Shown here: in pieces, positions 1-8,268 of the stretch | Numbering within the stretch: the first letter of the stretch is position 1 | Layout: the number at the start of each line of letters is the position of its first letter | DNA from: Pseudomonadota bacterium | GTDB lineage: Bacteria; Pseudomonadota; Gammaproteobacteria; Steroidobacterales; Steroidobacteraceae | DNA: 64,000 nt | NCBI GenBank assembly: GCA_026398735.1 | Contig: JAPLSH010000004.1 | Coordinates: 1-64,000, forward strand | Direction of reading: 5' to 3' | The notes under the pieces: generated by a model | What the model saw: the letters and a program-made list of their open reading frames with translations, nothing else | The model's database searches: none | What the model was told of the DNA's origin: nothing | Position numbers and translations under genes: made by a program

Positions 1-351
1 AGGTGTTGTGACCTGCGGCTGGGCGTCCAGCACCGCAGCGCGGGAGAAGACCTCGCTGCCGTCGATCAGGCCCGCCAGCAACTGGCCCTGCGGCCCGATG
101 TCCTCGCCCAGCAGGGTGGAGGCAAGGTCATTAGCCGCTTCCAAGCGCGAGGCTGATAGCTGCGCTTGCTTGTCCGCCAGCTTGAGCAGTACCTCAGCAT
201 CCGCCTGCCGTGCATTGACAGCGCCTTGCCATAGCAGCAGCACAGAGGCCACAACAGCCACACACACTGCAGGCAACGCCAACCACACCAAAAGGCGGCG
301 GGCGGGCGTGCGCAGTAATGCGGCAATGGGTGTAAGGCTCAACACGAACAA
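1..351 (-). CDS. N-terminal fragment of a membrane-anchored protein, possibly a sensor
   Basis: An open minus-strand frame runs off the left edge of the window. It encodes a hydrophobic stretch (LLVWLALPAVCVAVVASVLL) followed by an alanine/glutamine-rich, helix-prone region (ADKQAQLSASRLEAANDLAS). A short N-terminal membrane anchor followed by an extracytoplasmic helical segment is typical of sensor kinases, GGDEF/EAL proteins and chemoreceptors, but no output domain is visible. There is no ATG in the right place. I chose TTG at 351 because GGGA lies about 6 bases upstream; GTG at 345 and TTG at 384 are alternatives. The overlapping plus-strand frame (8-391) is serine/arginine-rich and looks like a shadow. 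The function is not recognised. Confidence 0.5.
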   Translation of the reverse strand, partial: MFVLSLTPIAALLRTPARRLLVWLALPAVCVAVVASVLLLWQGAVNARQADAEVLLKLADKQAQLSASRLEAANDLASTLLGEDIGPQGQLLAGLIDGSEVFSRAAVLDAQPQVTTP

Positions 352-559
352 AGCGATCCCGGTAGACGTGGCACTGCCGTACAACCTATAGGTGCGTCGC
401 CGAGTGCACCGTGCCGCCTGTCACCGAATCCACACTAGGCTCGAAACACACTACTATCGGCACATGCGCCGGCAGACGCTGGGCACCTACGCCACAGGAT
501 AGTTTCGTGAACCACGTCACAGTCATTCAGGATCGCAGGCTCCACGCCCTGCACACCGC

Positions 560-1630
560 ATGAGCTCACCTTCACTGGCAATGTCGCTGCTGGAACGCGA
601 CCTGGTCCCTGATTGGTTGATCCGTCAGCGGATTCGCTCACTATTGGCAGAGCGGCTGCAGGAACAGCAAGCTGGCGGTCCCGAAGCGCATCAGCAGCGC
701 CTGTCGGCATTCATCGCGCAGCTCAAGTCCAGCCCGCTGGCCATCCACACCCAGGATGCCAACGAGCAGCACTACGAGCTGCCGACCGCGTTCTTCCAGA
801 CAGTGCTGGGCAAGCACCTCAAGTACTCCAGCTGTTTGTTCGATCTGCAGCAGGCCCCGGCTGCCAAGCAAGCGCACCTGCACCTGGCCGATGCCGAGGC
901 ACGTATGTTGGCGCTGACAGCGGCGCGGGCGGGCATTCGCAACGGCGATCGGGTGCTCGAGCTGGGCTGCGGCTGGGGTTCGCTATCGTTGTGGATGGCT
1001 GCGCACTTTCCCGATTCAAGCATCACCGTAGTGAGCAACTCGCGCACTCAGAAGCTGCATATCGATGCCACCGCCGCCGAGCGCGGCCTGACCAACCTGA
1101 AAGTGATCACCTGCGACGTCAACGAACTGCAGTTCGTGGCCGGCACACAGTTTGATCGGGTGGTGTCGGTGGAGATGTTTGAACATCTGCGCAACTACCA
1201 GCAGCTGCTGCAACGGCTAGCCAGTTGGATGGCCCCGGGCGCCACGCTGTTTGTGCATATCTTCACGCATCTGCTGCATGCCTATCCGTTTGAAGTGCGC
1301 GACGAGAGCGACTGGATGGCGCAGTACTTTTTCACTGGCGGCATCATGCCCAGTGATCACCTGCTGTTTGCCTTTCAGGATGATCTGCGTATCCGCGATC
1401 ACTGGGTGGTGGACGGCCGCCACTACCAGCTGACGGCCGAAGCCTGGCTCAACAACATGGACGCCAACCGCGACAGCCTGATGCCGCTGTTGGCCGATAC
1501 CTATGGCGCCGAAAACGCCACGCGCTGGTGGGTGTACTGGCGCGTGTTCTTTTTGTCGTGCGCAGAGCTGTGGGGCTATGACAACGGCCGCGAGTGGGTG
1601 GTCTCCCACTACCTGTTCGAAAAGCCCTGA
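560..1630 (+). CDS. Cyclopropane-fatty-acyl-phospholipid synthase-like SAM methyltransferase
   Basis: This 356-residue protein belongs to the CFA synthase / coclaurine N-methyltransferase-like family of SAM-dependent methyltransferases. SAM motif I (VLELGCGWGSLSLW) lies at about residues 132-145. Upstream is the family block NEQHYELPTAFFQTVLG (about 68-84), and the C-terminal half is aromatic-rich, as in the family. The length matches the short CFA-like members, not the roughly 380-430-residue classical Cfa, so the substrate (lipid, amine or small molecule) is open. There is no clear ribosome binding site before ATG 560; a second ATG at residue 8 (position 581) is also possible. It is transcribed towards ilvA, and the two stop codons lie about 13 bases apart. 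Confidence 0.82.
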   Translation: MSSPSLAMSLLERDLVPDWLIRQRIRSLLAERLQEQQAGGPEAHQQRLSAFIAQLKSSPLAIHTQDANEQHYELPTAFFQTVLGKHLKYSSCLFDLQQAPAAKQAHLHLADAEARMLALTAARAGIRNGDRVLELGCGWGSLSLWMAAHFPDSSITVVSNSRTQKLHIDATAAERGLTNLKVITCDVNELQFVAGTQFDRVVSVEMFEHLRNYQQLLQRLASWMAPGATLFVHIFTHLLHAYPFEVRDESDWMAQYFFTGGIMPSDHLLFAFQDDLRIRDHWVVDGRHYQLTAEAWLNNMDANRDSLMPLLADTYGAENATRWWVYWRVFFLSCAELWGYDNGREWVVSHYLFEKP

Positions 1631-1635
1631 AGCAG

Positions 1636-1652
1636 CGGCGGCTCAGCCGCCG
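1636..1652. terminator. GC hairpin at the cfa-like/ilvA convergent end
   Basis: CGGCGG and CCGCCG form a perfect 6-bp stem with a 5-base loop. The ilvA stop codon lies in the loop, and the hairpin starts 6 bases after the plus-strand gene's stop. Neither strand has a T-tract, so this would be a non-canonical or bidirectional terminator; the function is inferred. Confidence 0.4.
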
Positions 1653-3157
1653 AGGAACATGCGGTAGGCAGCGTTGTCGGTCTCGTCGACCCACGGATAG
1701 CGCAGCACCTGCAGGTGATCGGCGAACTGGGCTCGCTCTGACTGCGGCACCTGGATGCCGGCCAGCACCCGACCGCAATCGCTGCCGTGATTGCGGTAGT
1801 GAAACAAGCTGATGTTCCAGCGGCTGCCCACGGCTTCCAAAAAGCGCAGTAGCGCACCGGGCCGCTCGGGAAACTCAAAGCGCAGCAGCATTTCGTCGCT
1901 CAGGTGCGCATGGCCACCGACCATGTAGCGCACGTGCAGCTTGGCCATTTCGTTATCGGTCATGTCGACCACCGGATAGCCGGCATCAGCGAGCAACTTG
2001 ACCGTGTCATGGCGCTCTTGAACACCACGCGTGAGGTTCATGCCAACAAAGATCTGCGCGCGCTGACCCTGTTGCTCACGATAGTTGAACTCGGTGATGT
2101 TGCGCTCGCCCAGGACACCGCAGAAGCGCAGGAAACTGCCGCGCTCTTCCGGTATCTCTACTGCAAGCAAGGCTTCGCGGCCACCGCCCAGATCGGCACG
2201 CTCGGCGATGTGCCGCAGCCGGTCAAAGTTCATGTTGGCGCCGCAGTTGATGGCCACCAGGCGCTTGCCTTGCCACCCTGTGCGTGCGACATAGCGCTTG
2301 AGACCAGCCAGCGACAGCGCACCGGACGGCTCGACAATGGCGCGTGTGTCTTCGAAGGTGTCTTGTATGGCCGAGCAGATTTCGTCGCTGCTGACTAACA
2401 ACACTTCATCAACATATTTGCGTGCCAGACGGAAGGTTTCTTCGCCCACGCGCTTGACCGCGACACCATCGGCAAAGATACCAACGCGATCCAGCGTGAC
2501 GCGTTCGCCTTTCTTCAACGACTGATACATCGCCGAAGAATCTTCGGGCTGCACACCGATGATGCGGGTGCGCGGCGAGAGGTATTTGACGTAGGTGGCG
2601 ATGCCAGCGATCAGGCCACCACCTCCGATGGCAACAAAGATAGCGTCGATGTGACCCGGCGCCTGACGCAGGATTTCCATGCCGACTGTGCCCTGACCCG
2701 CGATGACATCCGGGTCATCGAATGGATGCACGAACACCATCTGGCGCTCGGAGGCCAAGCGCACCGCATGTTCGTAGGCAGCATCGTAAGCCTCGCCCTG
2801 CAGCACCACTTCAGCGCCGAGTGCCAGCACCGCTTCTACTTTGATGCTGGGCGTCGTGGCAGGCATGACGATGAGCGCCGGAATGCCGCGCCGCCGCGCC
2901 GCCAACGCCACACCCTGTGCGTGATTGCCGGCCGAGGCGCAAATCACGCCACGGCGTGCTGCGGTGTCGGAGAGATTGGCAATTTTGTTGTAGGCACCAC
3001 GCAGCTTGAACGAGAACACCGGTTGCTGGTCTTCGCGCTTGATCAGCACTTCGTTGCCCAGCCGCGCCGACATGCGCGGCGCAGCGTCCAGCGACGACTG
3101 AATAGCCACGTCATAGACGCGTGCCCGCAGGATGCGTTCGATGTATTCGTCGATCAT
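1643..3157 (-). CDS. ilvA: Threonine ammonia-lyase, biosynthetic
   Basis: IlvA deaminates threonine to 2-oxobutanoate, the first committed step to isoleucine. The 504 residues match the long, feedback-regulated form. The PLP lysine is K51 in FSFKLRGAYN, the phosphate-binding glycine loop (GGGGL) is at about 178-182, and the C-terminal third (from about 330) has two tandem ACT-like repeats with SFLRFCGVLG and GALLRFLEAVG, the isoleucine/valine-sensing region. The start codon overlaps the stop of the upstream hydrolase-like gene in an ATGA arrangement. It is therefore probably translationally coupled within the unit ilvB - hydrolase-like - ilvA. Confidence 0.96.
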   Translation of the reverse strand: MIDEYIERILRARVYDVAIQSSLDAAPRMSARLGNEVLIKREDQQPVFSFKLRGAYNKIANLSDTAARRGVICASAGNHAQGVALAARRRGIPALIVMPATTPSIKVEAVLALGAEVVLQGEAYDAAYEHAVRLASERQMVFVHPFDDPDVIAGQGTVGMEILRQAPGHIDAIFVAIGGGGLIAGIATYVKYLSPRTRIIGVQPEDSSAMYQSLKKGERVTLDRVGIFADGVAVKRVGEETFRLARKYVDEVLLVSSDEICSAIQDTFEDTRAIVEPSGALSLAGLKRYVARTGWQGKRLVAINCGANMNFDRLRHIAERADLGGGREALLAVEIPEERGSFLRFCGVLGERNITEFNYREQQGQRAQIFVGMNLTRGVQERHDTVKLLADAGYPVVDMTDNEMAKLHVRYMVGGHAHLSDEMLLRFEFPERPGALLRFLEAVGSRWNISLFHYRNHGSDCGRVLAGIQVPQSERAQFADHLQVLRYPWVDETDNAAYRMFLGG

Positions 3158-3657
3158 GGCGAGAGAAACTTGTGCAATGCGGCCGAGCGAGTGGCTGCTG
3201 CGGCTTGCGCGCCGCTGAGCACCAGTGCCGGGGCAGGTTGCACGCCGGCAGGCGGGTCGAGCGCTACAAAACGACGCACCGCCTTGCTGCGTTCGGCCAC
3301 CAGCAGCGCCGCTGCCGTAGCCCCTTGGCCCAGCGCCAGCACATCAAATTGGCGGATGCGCATGCTGTCGATAAAGTCGACCAAGGCCGCCACAGCTGCA
3401 CCTTCGAAGGTGAGTCCCAGTGCTGGATCGGATGCGCCGCAGCCCGGCAGATCGGGCGCATACACCGACCGGTCGCTACCTAACTGCGTCAGCACATCGG
3501 CAAACACGCCGCCGGTCTGGCCGGGTGCATGCACACAGACCAAAGAGGTGAGCTCGTCGAAGCCACCGCCGGCGGGGATGGCGTTGTGCAGATGCAGTTG
3601 CCCGAAGCGAACATCAAAGTAGGCCCGGCGTAAACGCGGGGCCGCAGTCGCTTTCAA
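3154..3657 (-). CDS. Short alpha/beta-hydrolase-fold protein lacking the nucleophile
   Basis: The protein looks like the N-terminal two-thirds of an alpha/beta-hydrolase. A strand and oxyanion-type segment (VCVHAPGQTGG) are followed by the family signature YAPDLPGCGASDP and by the nucleophile elbow region. In place of G-x-S-x-G, the elbow reads GQGAT, with Gly where the Ser should be. The chain ends at about 168 residues without a recognisable C-terminal cap or catalytic His. I chose the TTG start at 3657 because it overlaps the ilvB stop in a TTGA arrangement and the fold begins just after it; ATG 3714 would overlap ilvB by about 60 bases. The stop overlaps the ilvA start (ATGA). It may be a degraded gene, or a pseudoenzyme kept for its fold or for coupling. 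Confidence 0.7.
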   Translation of the reverse strand: MKATAAPRLRRAYFDVRFGQLHLHNAIPAGGGFDELTSLVCVHAPGQTGGVFADVLTQLGSDRSVYAPDLPGCGASDPALGLTFEGAAVAALVDFIDSMRIRQFDVLALGQGATAAALLVAERSKAVRRFVALDPPAGVQPAPALVLSGAQAAAATRSAALHKFLSP

Positions 3658-5507
3658 AACATCTCCGACGCGCCAGGCTTCTCGATAGCCGCGGCCTTGC
3701 GAGCCGGGATACACGGACCGGTGATCATGCCGTCATAACCTTGGCCGGGACCGACCATCGGGTACACGCCCGCATCGGGGTCGATCATCACTTCGAGGAA
3801 CGCAGGACCGGGGAAGGCCAGGAACTCTGCCACCACGCGCGGCACATCGGCATTGCGCTCCAAGCGCACGGCGTATTCAAAGCCATCGGCCTGCGCGGCT
3901 TTGATGAAATCTTTTTTATGCAGGGATTTGTCGGACGAGGCCATGCGGCCATCGAAGAACAATTTTTGCCATTGACGCACCATGCCGTCGCCAATGTTGT
4001 TGAGCACCATCACCTTGACCGGCAGGTTGTAGGTGGTGACGGTCTCCAGCTCGCCCAGGTTCATGCGGATGCTGGCATCGCCATCGACGTCGATCACCAA
4101 GCGATCGGGATGTGCCACCTGCGCACCGATAGCCGCCGGCAGGCCAAAGCCCATAGTGCCCATGCTGCCGGAGGTGAGCCACTGACGCGGCTCGCGGAAG
4201 TCGCAGTACTGCGCAGCCCACATCTGATGCTGACCCACGCCAGTGGAGATGATGGCCTCGCCCGCCGTGATGCGGTTGATTTCTTCGAGCACGTAATAAG
4301 GCTGAACCAGTTCGCTGTTGCGATCGTAGTTCATGGCATAGGTGTGCTTGAGCTGCGCCACCTCGGCATGCCACTGCGAATAATCGGGCTTGATGTGATG
4401 ACGACGACCCCAAGCCGTGAGCGCGCGCAGCGCATCGGGCAGTTCGCCGACATGGCTCCACTGCACGGTCTTAACCTTGTTGATCTCGGCCGGGTCGATG
4501 TCGATGTGCGCGATAAATCGCGCGTTGGGCGCGAACTTGCCGGGATTGCCGGCAACGCGATCATCGAAGCGCGCACCGATGGCAATCAGCATGTCGCAAT
4601 CGTCGACGGCATAGTTGGCGTAAGCCGTGCCGTGCATGCCAAGCATGTGCAACGCCAGCGGGTCGTAGGTGTTGACCGCGCCGATACCCATCAACGTGGT
4701 GACGGCCGGCAGGCCAAAGGTCTCGAGGAACTCACGCAACTGCGTCGACGCACCGGCATGAATGACACCGCCACCGGCATAGACCAGCGGCTTGCGCGCC
4801 TGCTTGAGCGCATCAAAGAACAGCTGCGCCTGATCATCGGCCAAGCGGTTGTCTGCAAGGGCCTGCATGCGCTGGCGATAGATGCCCAGTTGCAGCGTGC
4901 CCTGACCCTGAAACTGACCGGTCCAGTTCTGCACGTCTTTGGGCACATCGACCACCACCGGACCGGGACGACCGGAACGTGCCAGCTCGAAGGCGGTGCG
5001 GATGGTGGCTTCGATCTTGGTGGGATCAGTAACCAGGAACACATGCTTGGCCACCGAACCCATGATCGCGGCGACCGGCGCCTCTTGGAACGCATCGGAA
5101 CCGATGGCACTGCGCGGCACCTGGCCGCAGATGACCACCAGCGGCACTGAATCGGCCATGCAATCGCGCACTGGCGTGACCATGTTGGTGGCACCGGGAC
5201 CAGAGGTGACCAGCGCCACGCCGACCTGACCGGTGGAGCGCGAATAACCTGCCGCCATGAAGCCTGCGCCCTGCTCGTTGGCGGGCACGATCAGCGGCAA
5301 CTGCGCCAGCCCCTGACGGGCACGCTCGGCGTTGTAGAGGAACACGGCATCGTAGGTGGGCAGGATGGCGCCGCCGCTATAGCCGAAAATGGCCGTCAGG
5401 CCCTCATCGGCAATGACCTGCACGATCATCTGGGAGCCGGTCATGGTGGTGCCGGACAAGGGGTGACCGCGGTGCGGCGCTACAGCAATTTTGGCAGTGT
5501 CGTTCAT
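3654..5507 (-). CDS. ilvB: Acetolactate synthase large (catalytic) subunit
   Basis: The ThDP-dependent enzyme condenses pyruvate with pyruvate or 2-oxobutanoate for valine/leucine and isoleucine synthesis. The 617 residues include the N-terminal ThDP (PYR) domain with GYSGGAILP and the catalytic Glu78 in VPANEQGAGFMA. A central FAD/ADP-type domain follows. The C-terminal PP domain has the metal/ThDP motif DVDGDASIRMN through NNIGDGMVRQWQ. The first-strand motif has Ser where many homologues have Pro (GYPGG). The start is ATG 5507 with no strong Shine-Dalgarno. Unusually, the regulatory subunit gene lies divergently across an 85-bp gap. Confidence 0.96.
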   Translation of the reverse strand: MNDTAKIAVAPHRGHPLSGTTMTGSQMIVQVIADEGLTAIFGYSGGAILPTYDAVFLYNAERARQGLAQLPLIVPANEQGAGFMAAGYSRSTGQVGVALVTSGPGATNMVTPVRDCMADSVPLVVICGQVPRSAIGSDAFQEAPVAAIMGSVAKHVFLVTDPTKIEATIRTAFELARSGRPGPVVVDVPKDVQNWTGQFQGQGTLQLGIYRQRMQALADNRLADDQAQLFFDALKQARKPLVYAGGGVIHAGASTQLREFLETFGLPAVTTLMGIGAVNTYDPLALHMLGMHGTAYANYAVDDCDMLIAIGARFDDRVAGNPGKFAPNARFIAHIDIDPAEINKVKTVQWSHVGELPDALRALTAWGRRHHIKPDYSQWHAEVAQLKHTYAMNYDRNSELVQPYYVLEEINRITAGEAIISTGVGQHQMWAAQYCDFREPRQWLTSGSMGTMGFGLPAAIGAQVAHPDRLVIDVDGDASIRMNLGELETVTTYNLPVKVMVLNNIGDGMVRQWQKLFFDGRMASSDKSLHKKDFIKAAQADGFEYAVRLERNADVPRVVAEFLAFPGPAFLEVMIDPDAGVYPMVGPGQGYDGMITGPCIPARKAAAIEKPGASEMF

Positions 5508-5528
5508 CGTGGCAGAAGGGTAACAGTT

Positions 5529-5556
5529 CAGGCTGGCCGCGCCAAAATCCAGCCTG
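5529..5556. promoter_or_regulatory. Inverted repeat between divergent ilvB and ilvN
   Basis: CAGGCTGG and CCAGCCTG form a perfect 8-bp inverted repeat with a 12-bp spacer, centred in the 85-bp gap between the ilvB (minus) and ilvN (plus) starts. The position suits an operator for a regulator controlling both genes. A transcribed hairpin is the alternative. Confidence 0.45.
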
Positions 5557-5592
5557 CACGGATGTGGTGTGATTCGCTATCCTGCACCCACC

Positions 5593-6060
5593 ATGCGGCA
5601 CATCATCGGCATCCTGCTCCAGAACGAATCCGGCGCGCTCATCCGCGTTGCCGGCCTGTTTTCCAACCGCGGCTACAACATCGAATCGTTGTCGGTCGCC
5701 CCCACGCCAGATCCAACGGTCTCGCGCATCACCCTGGTCACCACCGGCTCCGACGCCACGGTGCAGCAGATCGTCAGCCAGCTCAACAAGCTGGTCGATG
5801 TGGTGGGTGTGCAATATATGACCGGCGGCGCGCACATCGAGCGCGAACTGGTGCTGGTGCGGCTGCAGCCACGCGATCGCGATCGCGTACTGGCGGTGGT
5901 GCAGGCGGCAGGCGGACGCGTGCTGACCTCGCACGGCGACACCTTGAGTGTTGAAGTGACCGGTATCGAATCGAGCCTGGACGCTGTGCTGCAGGAGCTG
6001 CGCGAGCACGCAGTGCTGGACGCGGTGGTGCGCAGCGGCACCTTGGGCCTGCCCGGCTGA
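5593..6060 (+). CDS. ilvN: Acetolactate synthase small (regulatory) subunit
   Basis: The 155-residue protein binds valine and stimulates the catalytic subunit. An N-terminal ACT domain (MRHIIGILLQNESGALIRVA, then SNRGYNIESLSVAPT) and the C-terminal ACT-like domain (SHGDTLSVEVTG) match IlvH/IlvN. I chose ATG 5593 because family members start at this MRxI; an in-frame ATG at 5569 adds 8 non-conserved residues. It points away from ilvB, whereas the two subunits are usually adjacent in one operon. No ilvC follows; glnB is convergent downstream. Confidence 0.93.
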   Translation: MRHIIGILLQNESGALIRVAGLFSNRGYNIESLSVAPTPDPTVSRITLVTTGSDATVQQIVSQLNKLVDVVGVQYMTGGAHIERELVLVRLQPRDRDRVLAVVQAAGGRVLTSHGDTLSVEVTGIESSLDAVLQELREHAVLDAVVRSGTLGLPG

Positions 6061-6092
6061 CAGCCGGGCGTGCCCTCAACGCAAACGGCGGG

Positions 6093-6502
<410 letters not shown>

Positions 6503-6587
6503 CTAGCTGCAAACCCTCGCAATCGCAGCACCCAATGGGGCATGGCGTGGTGCGTCGCACGGTTTTGGAGCAACACAGACCGCGAGC

Positions 6588-6604
6588 TGCGCGGTGCTGG
6601 TGCA
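6588..6604. promoter_or_regulatory. Possible NtrC-type enhancer site upstream of glnB
   Basis: TGCGCGGTGCTGGTGCA has one perfect NtrC half-site (TGGTGCA) and a weaker partner (TGCGCGG) in the 7-3-7 arrangement, about 110 bp upstream of the -24/-12 element. Spacing and context fit, but one arm matches only 4 of 7 bases. Confidence 0.3.
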
Positions 6605-6608
6605 TCAC

Positions 6609-8189
6609 TCAACCATCTACAAAATAACGTTCGAGGTAATTGGCAAAGCTGCCGGTCTGCGTGGCCTCCAGACGCCGCTGCTCGGCCAGCGACTCATCGG
6701 CATCGCGGCGAAAGTTGGCCAAACGCAGGTTGTCGGGCGGGTGCTGCTGCAGAAAATGCGCCTTGTGTTCGGCCGAGACCCGACCGGCGAGCTGATTGAA
6801 CGACTCCCCAGTTCGGCGCAACTCGGCCAGCAGGCGCGCCGAAGGGGTGCGATCGACGTCCTGCAGCTTCTCGCGCTGTACCTTCAAGGCCACGGTGTAG
6901 GGGCGGGCCGGATCGCCCTCGTCCAGCAGCTCGCACAGGCCCTGCATCGACTCGAGGATCTCGGTACCCCATTGCACCAGCGACTGCGGGCGGCCATCGC
7001 GCTGCAGCATCAGGCCCGGTTCGCGGCCGCGACGCGCCACCTGCAGGTGGTTGTCATCGAGCTGGTGCTGATCATCGACGCTCTGCGGCGGGCTGTCGCG
7101 CAGCACGCACATGGCCAGAAAGGCCTCGAGGAAGCGCATTTTGTTGAGGTTGACGCCGACCGGGTCGAGCACACTGACATCCAGCGCGCGCACTTCGACG
7201 TATTCGACACCGGCACGGTGCAGCGCGGTGCTGGGCCGCTCGCCGGAGCGCGTGACGCGCTTGGGGCGGATATAGCTGTAGTACTCGTTCTCGATCTGCA
7301 GGATGTTGCTGGTGAGCTGGCGATAGTCGCCATCGACCAGCACGCCGATTTTCTCGTACTCGGGAAACGGCGTATCGGTGGCACGGCGCAAGTCGCGCAC
7401 ATATTCGTCGAGGCTGTTGACCGAGATGTCGACGGCCGCCTGGTTGCGATTGCGGTAGCCGATATCGCTCATGCGCAGGGTGGTGCCGTAGGGCTCCCAC
7501 GCGGTGTGCTCATCGAGCAGCGGCAACTGCTGGCCGGAGCTGGCCAGGAAGGAACGGCTGACCGTCGGCGACACGCCGAACAGGTACAGCACCAGCCAGC
7601 CGTGGCGGCGGTAATTGCGCAGCAGATCGAAATAGCCGGCAGAGCGGAACTCGCGGCTGTCGGCGGTGTGGCGCACCTGCGCATAGACCTCCCAGAACAG
7701 CTGCGGGAACGAATAGTTGAAGTGCACGCCGGAAATCGCCTGCATCAAGGCGCCATAGCGATGACGCAGACCGTTGCGATAGGCAGTCTTCATGAGCCCG
7801 ATATTGGACACGCCGTAGCGGGCCACCGGCACTTCGTCGCCCGAGGACAGCTCGCAGGGCATCGAGGTGGCCCACAGCAACTCATCGCCCAGATGGCGGT
7901 ACACGAACTGATGCAGATCGTTGAGGTATTGCAGCAGATCGGGGTTGTTGCGGAAGGTGGGCGTCACCAGTTCGATCAGCGATTCGCTGAAATCGGTGGT
8001 GATGTGCTCGTTGGTGAGCGCTGAACCGAGCTCGTAGGGATGCGGCGTGGTAGCCAGATGGCCGTCGGGTCGCACGCGCAGGCTTTCTTTTTCGACGCCC
8101 TTGAGACCCTCAAGCAGCACACGCCGCTCGCGGGCATTGACCAGCGCGGACAGGCGCCGTTCGAACTGTCTGTCGGTGTGTGCAGCCAT
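6609..8189 (-). CDS. gshA: Glutamate-cysteine ligase
   Basis: GshA makes gamma-glutamylcysteine, the first step of glutathione synthesis. The 526 residues are close to the E. coli-type (group 1) enzyme. KGVEKESLRV, ALTNEHITTDFSESLIELVT and YVEVRALDVSVLDPVGV are diagnostic blocks for ATP/Mg and glutamate binding. Start ATG 8189 gives the expected N-terminus. It is divergent from the thiolase gene and runs co-directionally into the glnB promoter region. Glutathione reductase (gor) is also in this window at 47-48 kb. Confidence 0.95.
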   Translation of the reverse strand: MAAHTDRQFERRLSALVNARERRVLLEGLKGVEKESLRVRPDGHLATTPHPYELGSALTNEHITTDFSESLIELVTPTFRNNPDLLQYLNDLHQFVYRHLGDELLWATSMPCELSSGDEVPVARYGVSNIGLMKTAYRNGLRHRYGALMQAISGVHFNYSFPQLFWEVYAQVRHTADSREFRSAGYFDLLRNYRRHGWLVLYLFGVSPTVSRSFLASSGQQLPLLDEHTAWEPYGTTLRMSDIGYRNRNQAAVDISVNSLDEYVRDLRRATDTPFPEYEKIGVLVDGDYRQLTSNILQIENEYYSYIRPKRVTRSGERPSTALHRAGVEYVEVRALDVSVLDPVGVNLNKMRFLEAFLAMCVLRDSPPQSVDDQHQLDDNHLQVARRGREPGLMLQRDGRPQSLVQWGTEILESMQGLCELLDEGDPARPYTVALKVQREKLQDVDRTPSARLLAELRRTGESFNQLAGRVSAEHKAHFLQQHPPDNLRLANFRRDADESLAEQRRLEATQTGSFANYLERYFVDG

Positions 8190-8268
8190 TGCGCCGCGAG
8201 CATACCCGTTTATTGGTGGCGGAATCTGCGCCGTGGCATCCTAGCGGTGCCACTCTTGGAGAGCGAAC

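Noticed and set aside
352-559. tRNA or small RNA between the first two genes
   Set aside because: No cloverleaf, TTCRA-type T-loop or strong terminator was found; it is an ordinary divergent promoter gap.
3741-5150. 469-codon plus-strand open frame antisense to ilvB
   Set aside because: It mirrors the full-length, well-conserved ilvB frame and has an improbable His/Arg/Asp-rich composition typical of antisense GC-rich frames.
5508-5592. Attenuator or leader peptide before ilvB or ilvN
   Set aside because: The gap is only 85 bp and I saw no short Ile/Val/Leu-rich ORF with an alternative hairpin and T-tract.
6594-8024. 476-codon plus-strand open frame antisense to gshA
   Set aside because: The minus-strand frame is an unmistakable full-length GshA; the antisense frame shows no motifs.
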